Assembly: GCA_003255025.1 (NCBI GenBank)
Contig: QANY01002930.1
Span: 553,698 to 617,697, forward strand
DNA: 64,000 nucleotides
Source: Datisca glomerata
Taxonomy: Eukaryota; Streptophyta; Magnoliopsida; Cucurbitales; Datiscaceae
Direction of reading: 5' to 3'
Shown here in pieces: positions 9,071 to 21,037 of the stretch. The notes beneath the pieces are model-generated. The model did not search any database. It saw only the letters and a list, made by a program, of their open reading frames with translations, and was not told the DNA's origin. A program made the translations under genes and the position numbers. Each line of letters starts with the position of its first letter. Position 1 is the first letter of the stretch.

Positions 9071-12000
9071 TAGGAGGACTCAAATCCTGGATTTATTAAT
9101 TGAGAGGGAAATTTAGAGAGATCAATAATTCTCACTATTTCTTGGATTCATGGACCCAATTCATTTCAGTGGGATCTTTCATTCATATTTTTTTCCATCA
9201 AGAACATTTTATAAAACTCTTTGACTCCTGAATTTAGAGTATCCTACTTTCATAAAATTCACATGGTTCAACAAGCAATCGATATTTCACGATCAAGGGT
9301 AGAGTACTATTTGTAGTAGCGGTCCTTATACATCGTATTAGCAATCGAAAGATGGTCGAAAGGAAAAATATCTATTCTACAGGGTTTATTCCTATACTTA
9401 TGAATTTCATTGGACGTAGAAATGAGACATTGGAAGAATCTTTTGGCTCTTCTAATATCAATAGGTTTATTATTTCGCTCTTATACCTTCCAAAATGAAA
9501 AAAGATCTCTGAGAGTTGTTTCACTTTTGTTTAAGAGAATACTTGGGTTCTCCCAATAACTAAAAAGTTTATCATGCACGATTCTAACTAGGGTTCACGG
9601 TAGTGGAGGAATTGGATCAGAAAAAGATGGATTCGAGTTGTAAGATATCTAATGAAACCGTCACTGGAATTGAGATCTTATTCAAAGAGAAAGATATCAA
9701 ACATTTGGAGTTTCTTTTTGTATATTATATGGATGATCAAATCCGCAAGGAGTGTGATTGGGAATTTTTTGATCGTCTTTCTCCGAGGAAGAGGTGAAAC
9801 ATAATCAACTTGAATTCGGGACAACTATTCAAATTCTTAATGAAAGACTGGATTTGTTATCTCATGTTTTCTTTTCATGAAAAAATACCAATTAAAGTGG
9901 ATGGCTTCTACAAATAACAACCAGCTAGGTCAACTATTCAATCAAATGATATTGAGCATGTTTCCCATCTCTTCTTGAGAAACAAGTGGGCTATTTCTTT
10001 GCAAAATTGTGCTCAATTTCATATGTGGCAATTCCGCCAATATCTCTTCTTTAGTTGGGGGAAGAGTCCACACGAATCAAATTTTTTGAGGAACATATTG
10101 AGAGAAAATTGGATTTGGTTACACAATGCGTGGTTGGTAAACAATGATTGATTTTTTAGCAAGGTACGGAATGTATCGTCAAATATTCAATATGATTCCA
10201 TAAGATCTAGTTTTGTTCAAGTAACGGATTCTAGCAGATTAAAAATATCTTCTGATCAATATAGAGATCATTTTGATTCCATTAGTATTGAGGATTTGAA
10301 ATATCACACATTGATCAATCAAAGAAAGATTCAACAACTAAAAGAAATATTGTTTCTTTGGGATCCTTCCATTCTTCAAACGGAACGAACAGAGATAGAA
10401 TTAGACCAATTCCCTAAATACTTTTATGAATATTCCTCAATGTCCCTGATATTCACGGAACGTGAGAAGTAAATAAATAATCATCTGCTTCTGGATGAAA
10501 TCGAAGAACTTGGGAATCCTACAAGATCCATTAATTCTTTTTTCTCTAAAAGATGGTTAGAATTTCATCTAGGTTCGAATCCTATAGAAAGGGCCACTAG
10601 AGATCATAAATTGTTGAAGAAAGAAGATGTTTCTTTTGTCCCTTCCAGGCGATCTGAAAATAAAGATATAGTTAATATATTCACGATAATTACGTAGTTA
10701 CAAAAGACCATCTCAATTCATCCTATTTCATCAGATACGAGATGTGATATGGTTACAAAGGATGAACTGGATATGGACAGTTCCAATAAGATTTACTTCT
10801 TAAACAAAAATCCATTTTTTGATTTATTTCATCTATTCCATGACCGGAACAGGAGGGGATACACATTACACCATGATTTTGAATCAGATGAGCGATTTCA
10901 AGATGAATCAAATATTCAATATGATTCTACAAGATCTAGTTTTGTTCAAGAAATGAATTCTAGCAAATTTAAAAGAGCTTCTGATCAATCTAGAGATCAT
11001 TTTAATTCCATTAGTAATGAGGATTCAAAATATCACACATTGATCAATCAATAATCATCTGCTTCTAGAAGAAATCGAAGAACTTCTTGGGAATCCTACA
11101 AGATCAATTCGTTCTTTTTCTCTAAAAGATGGTCACTTCATCTGGGTTCGAATCGTATTGAGAGGGCCGCTAGAGATCAGAAATTGTGAAAAAAGAAGAA
11201 ATTTTTCTTTTGACCCTTCCAGGCGATCATAAAATAAAGAAGTAGTTAATATATTCAAGATAATTACGTAGTTACAAAAGACCATCTCAATTCATCCTAT
11301 TTCATCAAATATGGGATGTGATATGGTTCGGAAGGATTAACTCGATATGGACAGTTCCAATAAGATTTCATTCTTGAACAAAAATCCATTTTTTGATTTC
11401 TTTCATATATTTCATGATTGGAAGAGAAGGGGATACATGTTACACCATGATTTCGAATCAGAAGAGAGATTTCAAGTTGTATCAAATATTCAATATGATT
11501 CCACAAGATCTAGTTTTGTTTAAGTAACATATTCTAGCAATTTGAAAAGGTCTTCTGATCAATCTAAAGATCTTCTGATCAATCTTTAAATAGTTAATAT
11601 ATTTAAGATAATTACGTTGGTACAAAAGACCATCTCAATTCATCCTATTTCATAATATACGGGATGTGATATGGTTCCGAAGGATGAACTGGATATGAAT
11701 AGTTCCAATAAGATTTCATTCTTGAACGAAATTCCATTTTTTTATTTAATTCATTTATTCCATGACTGAAACAGAAGGGGATACACGTTATACCATGATT
11801 TTGACTAAGAAGAGAGATTTCAAGAAATGGCAGATCTATTCACTTTATCAATAACTGAGTCAGATCTACTGTATCATAAGGGATTTGCCTTTTTTATCGA
11901 TTCTAATAGATTGGATCAAAACCCATTCTTGAATGAGGTATTCAACTCCAGGGATGAATTGAAAAAGAAATATTTATTGGTTCTACCTCCTATTTGTTAT

Positions 12001-12460
12001 GAAGAGAATGAGTTTTTTTATCGAAGGATCAAAAAAATGGGTCCGGATCTCTCGCAGGATGATTTGGAAAATCTAAAATAAAAAAAAAGTGGTATTTGCT
12101 AGAAACAACATAATGGAGGCAGTTAATTAATATAGATTGATCTGAAATCTTATTCAAATCCAATATAGCACCTATAGGTACATAAAAAATGTATTGAATC
12201 GATTCTTTTTAATGAATAGATCTGATCACAACTTGGCTATGGAATTCAAAGGGATGGGAATGATACTATGAATTATAGAATTATAATGAAATATACGATC
12301 AACCAACATTTATTCAATTTGAATAAAAGGTCAAAAGAAATGGTTCGGCTCTCTTATTTTGATTTCTCAAACCAAGAGATCAATAAATCAGGATCCTAAT
12401 GCATATAGATACAAATGGTTCAATGGCAGCAAGAATTTCCAGGAACATTTAAAACATTTA
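9071..12460 (+). pseudogene. ycf2: ycf2, 5' part with internal triplication
   Basis: The plus strand matches the N-terminal third of Ycf2. Diagnostic stretches include [17 protein letters not shown] sequence near 9195, [20 protein letters not shown] near 9603, [16 protein letters not shown] near 9706, [20 protein letters not shown] at 11827 and [17 protein letters not shown] near 12397. The start codon is lost (TTTAGGAGGACTC at 9069), and stops and frameshifts are frequent. It ends near 12460, where native ycf2 would go on for several kilobases. A 729-base segment is repeated in tandem inside it (10179-11826). Confidence 0.93.
10179..11826 (+). repeat. Tandem triplication within ycf2
   Basis: A ycf2 segment starting TCAAATATTCAATATGATTC occurs at 10179, 10908 and 11482. 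The first unit is 729 bases (243 codons, in frame). The second is 574 bases, lacking about 155 bases between TGATCAATCAA and AATAATCATCTGC. The third is about 345 bases with a larger deletion. Each junction joins GATTTCAAG-like sequence back to TCAAATATTC, as unequal exchange would. Normal ycf2 sequence resumes at 11827. Confidence 0.85.
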
Positions 12461-12868
12461 CTATGGCTTAAATTAAGTTTCGAATTAGTCGATGGTGTCA
12501 AAGGGAATGGCGATGCCATACGTAAAAAGAAAGAGACTCATAGAATGGCAGAGACAAATAGAGCTTCTTCACATTTTTGTTAATCCATGAACAAGACCTA
12601 CATAGACATATAGGCCCATTGATTGATAAATCTTGATCGGAAAAGAATCAATAGAAAAAAAAGAAATTGATCCTGGAAATCAATCAAAATTGATGATATA
12701 TTTCTTGAAACAAACAAAAAGGAAATGAAAGATGAAACATAAATCATGGATCAACTAAGCCCTCTTGGGGACCTGCCTAAGAATAAGAAAGAAGACTCTC
12801 ATGTAAATACCATAGAATAAGGTTTGATCCCATTCATGGGGATTCCATAAATATTCCATTCCAAAAAG
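12461..12868 (+). other. Plastid-like segment, not assigned
   Basis: After the ycf2 break the sequence keeps plastid character in composition and style but I could not assign it to a gene. A short frame around 12464-12580 reads [20 protein letters not shown] and [13 protein letters not shown] with loss of frame near its start. The rest (12582-12868) has no convincing frame. The copia LTR resumes at 12869. Confidence 0.4.
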
Positions 12869-13027
12869 AGAGTATAATTCATATCTTTGTGTTTTAGATT
12901 TAATGTATAGATATATAATGGATCCAATGAGAAAAAGTTTTTTTGGAAACAGTGGCTACACGATTCTTTTTTCAATCAATAAATTTTTTAACTAAACGCC
13001 TCCATTGCGCGCGCTACGATTCCAACA
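12869..13027 (+). repeat. LTR-a of copia A1, right end
   Basis: The LTR resumes after the plastid insert with GAGTATAATTCATATCTTTG and ends at GATTCCAACA (13027), right next to a primer-binding site. The same end is seen at 25441-25585 and 53716-53881. Inside it, TTTAATGTATAGATATATAA and AACTAAACGCCTCC are shared among the copies. Confidence 0.8.
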
Positions 13028-13042
13028 ATTGATAACATAGCG
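13028..13042 (+). promoter_or_regulatory. Copia A1 primer-binding site
   Basis: ATTGATAACATAGCG directly follows the LTR end. It is a decayed form of the TTGGTATCAGAGC site for initiator tRNA-Met primers used by plant copia elements; the A2 copy (25586) reads ATTGGTAACAGTGCG. Confidence 0.7.
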
Positions 13043-14922
13043 TTATTTATAAATGTATACATTAAATACTGTGTGGGTGTGTGGGTGTTCTTGCATTATT
13101 CATTATATATTTTGTTATGTGTGGATGTGTGGGTGTTCTTATATTGTTAATGATAAATCGTTAATTGTATGGTGACTTTTGGTTTTAGGCTTTATTTTTA
13201 TTTTTCTTTAGATCTTGTGTAAGCCGTTTGGGGCATAAGAATTTTTGTAATTTTATTTTTGAATATTATATTATAATATTTCTGCACGCGAGAAGATGAA
13301 GAAAGCATGAGATGATCAATGAGAAGAAAAATGAAAAAGGAACTAGGTCAAGGAGTTCCAATGCCGGCAGAGGCGCCACCGGCAGCGTCACTGTGGGGTA
13401 CGTCGGTGGTTGCACCGCTGGTGGTGGATGGGCAGCCGACGACAATCATTGTGATTGCCAATGTATGTTTCGTAGATTCCCTAATACCGTGATGCCCTAT
13501 CCATGTGATGTTTCGCGATAACCCTAATCCTATCTTTTATCTTTTGATTTTTAAAAGAATAATTATCCATTTTAATTTGTTAAAATTATAATTAATTGAT
13601 TGATTGGTTTTGATCCAAGTTTGATGAGTCATCAAATTATTTTTTGACTATCAAATTCAATTAATTTTAAAAGGATAATTAATGGGATTATTTAATTGGG
13701 AAAAATAGTTTATCCTAATTAAAAAATGTTTTGATCAAAGCTTTAAGAGTACGAAGATCGACTTGTGGTGGAGAGAATGAGCTATTTTGAAAATATGTAT
13801 TCTTGAAGTCCACTTTGTAATTATTTTTATTTTTAGAGGTTGTAATTTAGAAATACCCAATAGTCACTCGGTTTAACATTTATTTATTTAATTATTTAAG
13901 TAAATATTTATTAATTTGATTGATAACATGATAATGTATTAGTCGATCACATGTCATACACGAAACCCTCACACCGTTTTATTTAATTATGCATCTCATT
14001 TGTAGAAATACGATTGATTAGGACTCTCCAAATGTGTTTATATGAATTACTTTGAGAAATCAATTGCATGTAAATTACTAAGTTTTAATTAGTTAAACTT
14101 GATAATCACATCACACTAAAGGCCTTAATAACCTTTAGGGTAACCGACTTAAATAAAAATATATTATTAAAGTTTGTTGAATGTAATTAGATAGTTATTC
14201 TAAGTTCACCTATTTTTTACTTAAGCTTTTTAGAAGGTTAAATGAACTTAGATCAATAAGATTGAATTAATAATTGATTTTTCATTCATAGGGTTATTTT
14301 AACTAGTAATTAATTTAGAATTCATTGATTAGTTAAACTAGAAACACATTAATTATAAAATAGTGAATGGGAGAAGGGTGACATATCAATGTAACCTATG
14401 ATCTTCATTATTAATACAACACTGTGAGATACAATGAGGGTCTCGGGATGACTTTGTTTTCATCCCCCTAAAGAAGGTTTTGAACTTGATCAATATCAAG
14501 GTTTAACTTTTAAAGAAGATAGGACTAAGTGATGTAGTTAAGATTTGACTGACCCTAAGGCGGCATATTCTAAATCAAGTCATGCAATTCAAAATAATGG
14601 GTTACACTAATAAAGTCACAATTAAGTTTTGAGTAGATAATTGTGACTTGACCATGTAAGGGAGACCTTATTGTTAAAGTGACAATATGAGATATTTTGA
14701 GTTTCAATTAATAAGGATAAGAATGTCTCATAGACATTTTAAAACTAATCTGATCGTCCCTAAGATGGCACATTAATAGTTAGGTTGTCTTATCGTAGAT
14801 TAGTAATTGTTAAGTTTATGGATTTGATATGTTGCATTCATGCATCACCTTTATTTTATGAATTTCTTGATATTTAATACAATTATATTGAATGATGTAT
14901 GTTTTATTTTTCAGTTATTATT
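13043..14922 (+). other. Copia A1 untranslated leader
   Basis: No gene is supported between the primer site and the gag ATG. A GC-richer block (13345-13460, with GCCGGCAGAGGCGCCACC) is followed by a box at 13506-13548 that includes TGATGTTTCGCGATAACCC and CCTATCTTTTATCTTTTGA. This box recurs in the leaders of A2, A3 and, on the minus strand, B. The rest is AT-rich and ends TTTTATTTTTCAG at 14901-14913, resembling an intron 3' end just before the gag start. GTATGTTTCG near 13464 resembles a 5' splice site. Confidence 0.6.
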
Positions 14923-15835
14923 ATGTCTATCATGGACAACCCTATTACTGCTTCACTTGCACTTGAAAAACTTAATAGTGATAATTTCATAAGATGGAAG
15001 TCGAATTTGAATTTGATGCTTATTTGTGAGAACCACAAATTTATTCTTACTGAGGAATGTCCTGAAGATCCTTCTGCCAATGCCCCTAAGAATGTTAGGG
15101 ACAAGTTTGATGCTTGGATTCAATCCAACAACAAAGCTAAGTGCTACATGCTTGTGAGTATGAATGATATTCCGAGAACAAAGCATGAAAGCATGGAATC
15201 TGCCTAAGAGATTATGAAATCTTTACAGACGATGTTTGGACATCAATCTTATCAAAGTTGTCATGAGACTACTAGGAGCTGCATGACTACTAAGATGAAG
15301 AAATATACTTTTGTGCATGAAGATGTTTTGAACATGTTCATCATAATGCATGAGACAAAAGTACATGGAGCTACCATTGATGAGTGAACTCATGTCAGCA
15401 TTATACTTAAATCGCTCATGCCTGCTTTTTTTACGTTCACTACCAACTATGTTATGAACAAGTTTCAATTCAACATGACTCAATTGTTGAATGAACTGCA
15501 GACTTTTGAGTCACTCAACAAGTGTGTAACCAAAGAGGGCAAGGAAGATGTTGCTGAACAAAAGCTTTCTTTCACTGTTGTTAATAGTAACAAATGGAAG
15601 AAGAACATTTGTAAAGGAGAAAGTAAGAACAAAAAAGGAAAGAAAGCCAAGAAATCACCCAAAGTCAAGAAGAATAAGAGTGACAGGAAGCCCAAGGGAA
15701 AAATTTTCCATGTGGGGTTGAAGATCACTAGAAGAGAAACTGTAATAAGTATCTCTCCACGCAAGAAAAAGAAAGGTAAATATGATTTACTTGTACTCGA
15801 AGCTTATTTGGTGGAATACGATTTATCATCCTGAA
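14923..15835 (+). pseudogene. Copia A1 gag
   Basis: The capsid region of the copia polyprotein. The start at 14923 is chosen because the reading MSIMDNPITASLALEKLNSD matches the starts of A2 and A3. It is followed by FIRWKSNLNLMLICENHKF (UBN2/gag-polypeptide type) and, from 15418, TNYVMNKFQFNMTQLLNELQ. A TAA at 15205 and a TGA near 15386 interrupt it. The lysine-rich stretch 15590-15690 leads into a nucleocapsid CCHC knuckle near 15705-15740 that has lost its cysteines (reads FHVGLKITRRE). It would package element RNA if intact. Confidence 0.88.
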
Positions 15836-18800
15836 TATCAGATTCAAAAGCCACAAACCATGTATGTTCTTCTTTACAGATGCTTGATTCGTCAAGGGAG
15901 TTGGCTGATGGCGAGGTGATAATGAGATTGGCAGTGGTGCCCTCGTGTCAGCAAAAACACTAGGGACAGTCCGTTTGAGTTTTGGAAATAAATTTCTTGT
16001 TTTGAACAATATTTAGTTTAGCCCTAGATTTTTAAGAAATTTGTTTTCTTTATTGTTGTTGCATGAACAGCATTTTGCTATTTCTTTTAATAATAGTCAG
16101 TTATGATTTCTAAGAATGGATTCAATATTTGTCATACAAAAGTTTTGAATGTACTGTTTATGCTTAAGCCGACTAAATGTGCGTTAAATAATTCAGAATT
16201 GTTTAAAGTAGCAAATCCTAAAAGTAAATTTTTTAAAGAGTTTCTCATGATGATGACATGTGTCTATGGCATCTTAGGTTGTGACATATTAATCTTGATA
16301 GGTTAAACTGATTAACAAAGCATAGTACTTTGAGAGAACTAAACATTGAGACTCTTCTAGTTTGTAAATCTTATTTAGAGGGTAAAATGACCAAGAGACC
16401 TTTCACCGAAAAGGGCCAAAGAACCATTTAAGCTAGTACAAAGTGATGTTTGTAGACCGATCAATGTACAAGCTAGAGATGTGTATGAGTATTTTGTCAC
16501 ATTTTTTTACGATTATTCTAGATATAGTTATACTTACCTAATGCATAGAAAGTCTGAAACTTTTGAAAAGTTTAAGGACGTCAAAGCTGAAGTTGAAAAG
16601 CGATTAGGTAAATCTTTGAAAACACTTCGATCAGATCGAGGTGGGGAATATTTGGATTTAGAATTCAAGGATTACCTACTGGAGTATGGCATTCTATCCC
16701 AAATCACAACACTTTGAATGCCACAACAAGATGGTGTTTCAAAAAGGAGATACCAAACCCTATTGGATATGGTTATGTGGATGTTAAGCTACTCATCACT
16801 ACCATTCACATTCTGGGGATATGCACTTCAAACGACAACCTACATTTTGAATGCAGTGCCTTCTAAGTCTGTAATCAAGACACTTTTAGAGTAATGTAAT
16901 GGCTCCAAACTTAGTTTACGTCATTTCCGTATATGGGGGTGTCCAACTCACGTTCTTAGACCCAAGACTAAAAAGATAGACTCAAGGTCTGAAGTGTGTA
17001 TGTTTGTTGGCTATGCTACAGAAACATGAGATGTGTACTTTATAGTCACAATGATCAAAAGGTGTTTGAATCCACAAATGCCTCTTTTCTTGAACACAAC
17101 TATATGGAAAAATACAAACCTCAGAGCAAAGTAGTTCTCAAAGAATTAGCATCCGATTATATCAGACCACCTTCATCATTAAATGATAAACAACAAACCT
17201 TAGAAACCACTGTTTCTATTCAGGAAACCCCGATGCAACGTCGTGGTTGTTAGACAACATATTCGCTATGAACTAGAGGCGCATGTACTAGTGTTTGACA
17301 ATGAAAAATACAATCCATTAACCTTTAAAGATGCGATGGAAGATCTTGAAAAGGAGAAATGGCAAGATGCCATGACCAGGAAATGGAATCAATGTATTCT
17401 AATTCTATCTAGAAACTTGTGGATCCACCTGAAGATATTAGGATCATTGGATGTAAATGGATCTTCAAGAAGAAAAGAGGTGTAGATGGGAAAGTAGAGA
17501 CTTTCGAGATACGGCTAGTAGCCAAAGGCTGTACACAAAGAGAATGAGTCGATTATGAAGAGACATTCTCTCGCGTTTCCATGCTAAAACCCATTAACAT
17601 CCTTTTATCTATTGCGACTAGTTTAGACTATGAAATATGATAAATGGATGTAAAGACAGCGTTTCTGAATTGCTCTCTTGAAGAAAGCATCTATAGATGT
17701 AACCAAAAGGGTTCATGAAAAATGGGCAAGATCAGAAAGTATGAAAGTTGCTTAAATCCATTTATGGATTAAAGCAAGCATCAAGATCTCGGAATCTTAT
17801 CTTTGATATAATAATCATATGGCTTCGAGTAAAATTTTGAAGAAGCTTGTGTTTATAAATATATTAAAGATAAGATAATGGTTTTCTTTGTTCTTTAGGT
17901 AGATGATATTTTACTCATTGAGAATGATGTAGAAACTTTGTCGAAAGTAAATAACTGGTTAGATGAGAAATTATGAATGAAAGATTTGAGAGATGTAGCT
18001 ATGTTCTAGGCATCCAAATCTTAAGGGATAAAAAGAACAAGCTCTTGACACTTTCTCAGGCATCTTATATTGATAAGGTGCTGGGAAGATACTCTATGAA
18101 AAATTCCAAGAAAGGTCAACTATGAACCAGACATGGAATTATCATGTCCAAGGATCAGTGTCTTAAGACACCTAAGGAGGAAGATGATATGAGAAAGGTT
18201 CCTAATACTTTAGCTGTTGGTAGTCTCACATGCTATATAGTAGGAATTGTCAATCGTTATCAATCAAATTCTAGTATAGAATATTGGAGTATAGTAAGGG
18301 ACATTCTCAAGTATCTTCGGAGAGCAAGAAATTATATGCTTGTTTATTCAGGTGGAGACCTGAACCCCACTGGATATGCTGATTCTGATTTTCAATAAGA
18401 TAGGGGTAGTCAAAAGTCAACGTATGGATCAGTATTTACTCGAGGTGCAGGAGCTGTAGTCTGAGAAGTATTAAACAATCTAGTATTTTAGATTCCATCA
18501 TGGAAGCTGAATATATAACGGCTTGTGTAGCTGCGAAAGAAGTGGTATGGCTCAGAAAGTGCTATACTGATATGGAAGTAGTTCTAGATGTGGATAAGAC
18601 ACTAATCCTGTATTGTGACAATAGTGGGGCGGTAGCTAATTCCAAAGAATCGAGAAGTCATAAGAGGGGTAAGTACATTAAGAGAAAATACCATCTTGTA
18701 AGATAGATCATGCACCGATGGGATGTGACTCTTATTAAGATAACGTTAGATCAAAACCTCATTGATGCCTTTACCAATACACTTCCTTTCAAGTTCATAT

Positions 18801-18840
18801 GAGGATCATGTGTGAAATATAGGGTTGGGAGGTATGCCAC
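15836..18840 (+). pseudogene. Copia A1 pol: protease, integrase, RT, RNase H
   Basis: Domain order is visible despite many breaks. The protease site near 15840 reads DSKATNHVCSS instead of DSGA. The integrase zinc-finger region lies near 16230-16430, and the core at 16481-16717 reads EYFVTFFYDYSRYSYTYL (first D of the DD pair replaced by Y) and LRSDRGGEYLDLEF. The GKxxK-type tail region lies near 16980-17250. RT runs about 17330-18140; its YVDD box at 17896 reads stop-VDD. RNase H (18340-18790) keeps GYADSDFQ, MEAEYITACVAAKEVVWL and YCDNSGAVA. The frame ends before the purine tract and LTR at 18866. Confidence 0.9.
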
Positions 18841-18865
18841 ATTTGTTTTAGGGAAAGTGAGAGAT

Positions 18866-20405
18866 TGTTGAGCATAGTTCCCTCAAAACATGTGTTTGGA
18901 CATTTTTAATTTAAAAATAAATAAAAAATTTCTTATAATTATTTTTTTAAATAATTGTTGAATAATTCATATAAATCTAAAAATTTCATATTCATCAATG
19001 AGCCTATGATCTTGTTTAACTATGAGAGGATTAAGATTATATATAGTGAATAAAATAGTTTGCAACATATTAGAGTATGTAATCTTTAATGAATGGTTGG
19101 TAGTACGGTTCATTAAGTATTTTTTAATGCATGTGATCTAGATTAGGTTCATTGACATGGATAACAACTTAATGGATGTACTTTATATAATCAGATTATA
19201 TAGGACTCGAACGATGTGGATTAATATCTTTATTAACTTATCGTTTATCATAAATATTTAATACACATCAAATTTGATGATCATATGTAGATCAGTCTGA
19301 ATCTTGAGTAGTCATGAACTTCTATGCATATCTACTGAATCTTTCGATTCACTCATTAAGGTTTGTTTGTAAAATAAATTAGTAACTTTTGTTTTGGAGA
19401 TCAGTGATATGAATGACTAGAAACATGATCTTACAAGATTTAGAATCCAAGCTTTCCTAACACATTATATATTGGTTCTCTTAAGTGTTAATTCTGGAAT
19501 TAAATGGTTATTGAGCTCAAATATATAATACGATTATAAATTGATCATTCACCAATGAATCAATGGTACTTAAGGATCAAGAGGTAATTATAAGGGTAAA
19601 ACAGTAATTTTGACCATGTCTAATTTACGAACCGATAATTAGAGGACATAACTACATGAAGTGATTATATGAATGGACTACACGAGAATACTCTGTAAAT
19701 ATATTATGTAATTACTAAGAGTGCAATTTCATATTCATAGTGGAGTAAAATTGGAATTAATAAATATGATTATTTAATTAAATATTTTAATTAATAAATC
19801 CAGTTTTTATGAGCTTAAAATTAGGGGTCCATGGTCCCTAAGTCACCTATGTACTACGTAGTTTAGGGTGTGAATATTTCAGGACATGAGAAAAAGACTA
19901 ACTTGCGATATGAATTAAATTTATGGGGTAGTTATATAATTATAAGATAATTATATATAGATAATTAATTAAATTACTTATTGTAATTTTCATCAATTAC
20001 AATTCAATGATTATATCAATTAATTTTTGTGTTAATCGATAAGTGAGACATCATATTTGTTTGATGAAATTAAATAATGTTAAATTATTATAATATAATA
20101 ATTCGAATTTGAATTACCTAAATATGTTATTTGTGAACTAACAAATAAGTTAGTTGATAAGGGTGATAAGATAAGTTAATTTTACATTAACTGATATCTA
20201 GATACTTATCTAATTAAAATAAATAATAAATTTAAGAAAATTGTCACGTGGCATGTTGGACTGTCACATGTCAATTACTGATTTTTGAATTAGAGATTGA
20301 CACTAATTACTGTAGTGCAACACGGCACTATAATGACACAGGCACACTGTAGTGCCTCACGACACTACTATTGTGCCGTGAGTTAGTATTGACGTGAGGC
20401 ACTAC
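18866..20405 (+). repeat. LTR-b, left part (shared by A1 and A2)
   Basis: The LTR begins TGTTGAGCATAGTTCCC directly after the A1 purine tract and aligns with the start of the complete LTR at 30677 (TGTTGGGCATTCTTCCC). It continues collinearly to GTGAGGCACTAC at 20405, where an hAT-like terminus begins. The final 145 bases reappear at 25441-25585, followed by the A2 primer site. About 470 bases between these parts are missing. Confidence 0.85.
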
Positions 20406-21037
20406 TAGGGGTGTTCAACGTTCGGTCTGCTCAGACTTTTGGAGGAAAACAAGACCACTTCGAAAATCACGGTCCTCCTATATGGAGGAACGAAGGGACC
20501 AAAAATCTGGAAAAAATCCGGTCCGACTAGACCAAAATTCAACAGTCGGGTCAGACGGATTTAACGAACTAAATACCCGTTTTATAATAAATATTATTTA
20601 ACAATAAAGACAAATTTTGACTAGGAGTTTCCCATATCTAAACATATCCAAAGTTCAAAGTACTAATATCCAACATTTAAAATATCCAAAATTCAAAGTA
20701 CTAATATCTAACATTCAAACATATTCAAACTCCAAATTACAAATAATAATATCCAACAATGAAATATCCAAAAAAATGTAAATCAGAAACACAACAAAAC
20801 ATAGAAGTTCGTCAATGTCCAGCCTTTAATCACATCATGCAATGGTAATGACAGCCTCCTCTTGCATCTTGATACATTCTATTCACATAAAGACAATGAG
20901 TTCAGAAACATGAAGATGATGAGTTCAAAAGCATGTAAAAAATATAAATAACAATATATAAATGAGTTACCTTCATCTATTTCCACAATCCCCTGTAATG
21001 TCTCATTGAGATTAATATGCACAGGTTCACTCAGAAT

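Larger units (their letters stand above)
835..12868. other. Nuclear insertion of rearranged plastid DNA (NUPT)
   Basis: About 12 kb of plastid sequence sits inside a copia LTR whose two parts flank it (326-834 and 12869-13027). Nearly all of it derives from the plastid inverted repeat: rrn23, rrn16, trnV-GAC, ndhB, trnL-CAA, ycf15, ycf2 and trnI-CAU. Order and orientation are scrambled into at least five pieces, and rps7, 3' rps12, trnI-GAU, trnA-UGC and the middle of ycf2 are absent. Scattered substitutions, many of them C-to-T or G-to-A, stop codons and small deletions show it is old and non-functional. The LTR bases GAGTATAA occur on both sides (near 811 and 12869), compatible with end-joining into the LTR. 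Confidence 0.93.
13028..18865 (+). mobile_element. Ty1/copia retrotransposon A1, interior
   Basis: This is the interior of a copia element, bounded by the LTR end at 13027 and the next LTR start (TGTTGAGCATAG) at 18866. Order is primer site, leader of about 1.9 kb, gag, protease, integrase, reverse transcriptase, RNase H and a purine-rich tract (GGGAAAGTGAGAGAT, 18851-18865). The protein order PR-IN-RT-RH is that of Ty1/copia. Every domain carries stops or frameshifts, so it is dead. Confidence 0.93.

Noticed and set aside
835..12868. Window being part of a plastid genome
   Set aside because: The plastid sequence is decayed and rearranged, and flanked on both sides by the same nuclear copia LTR.
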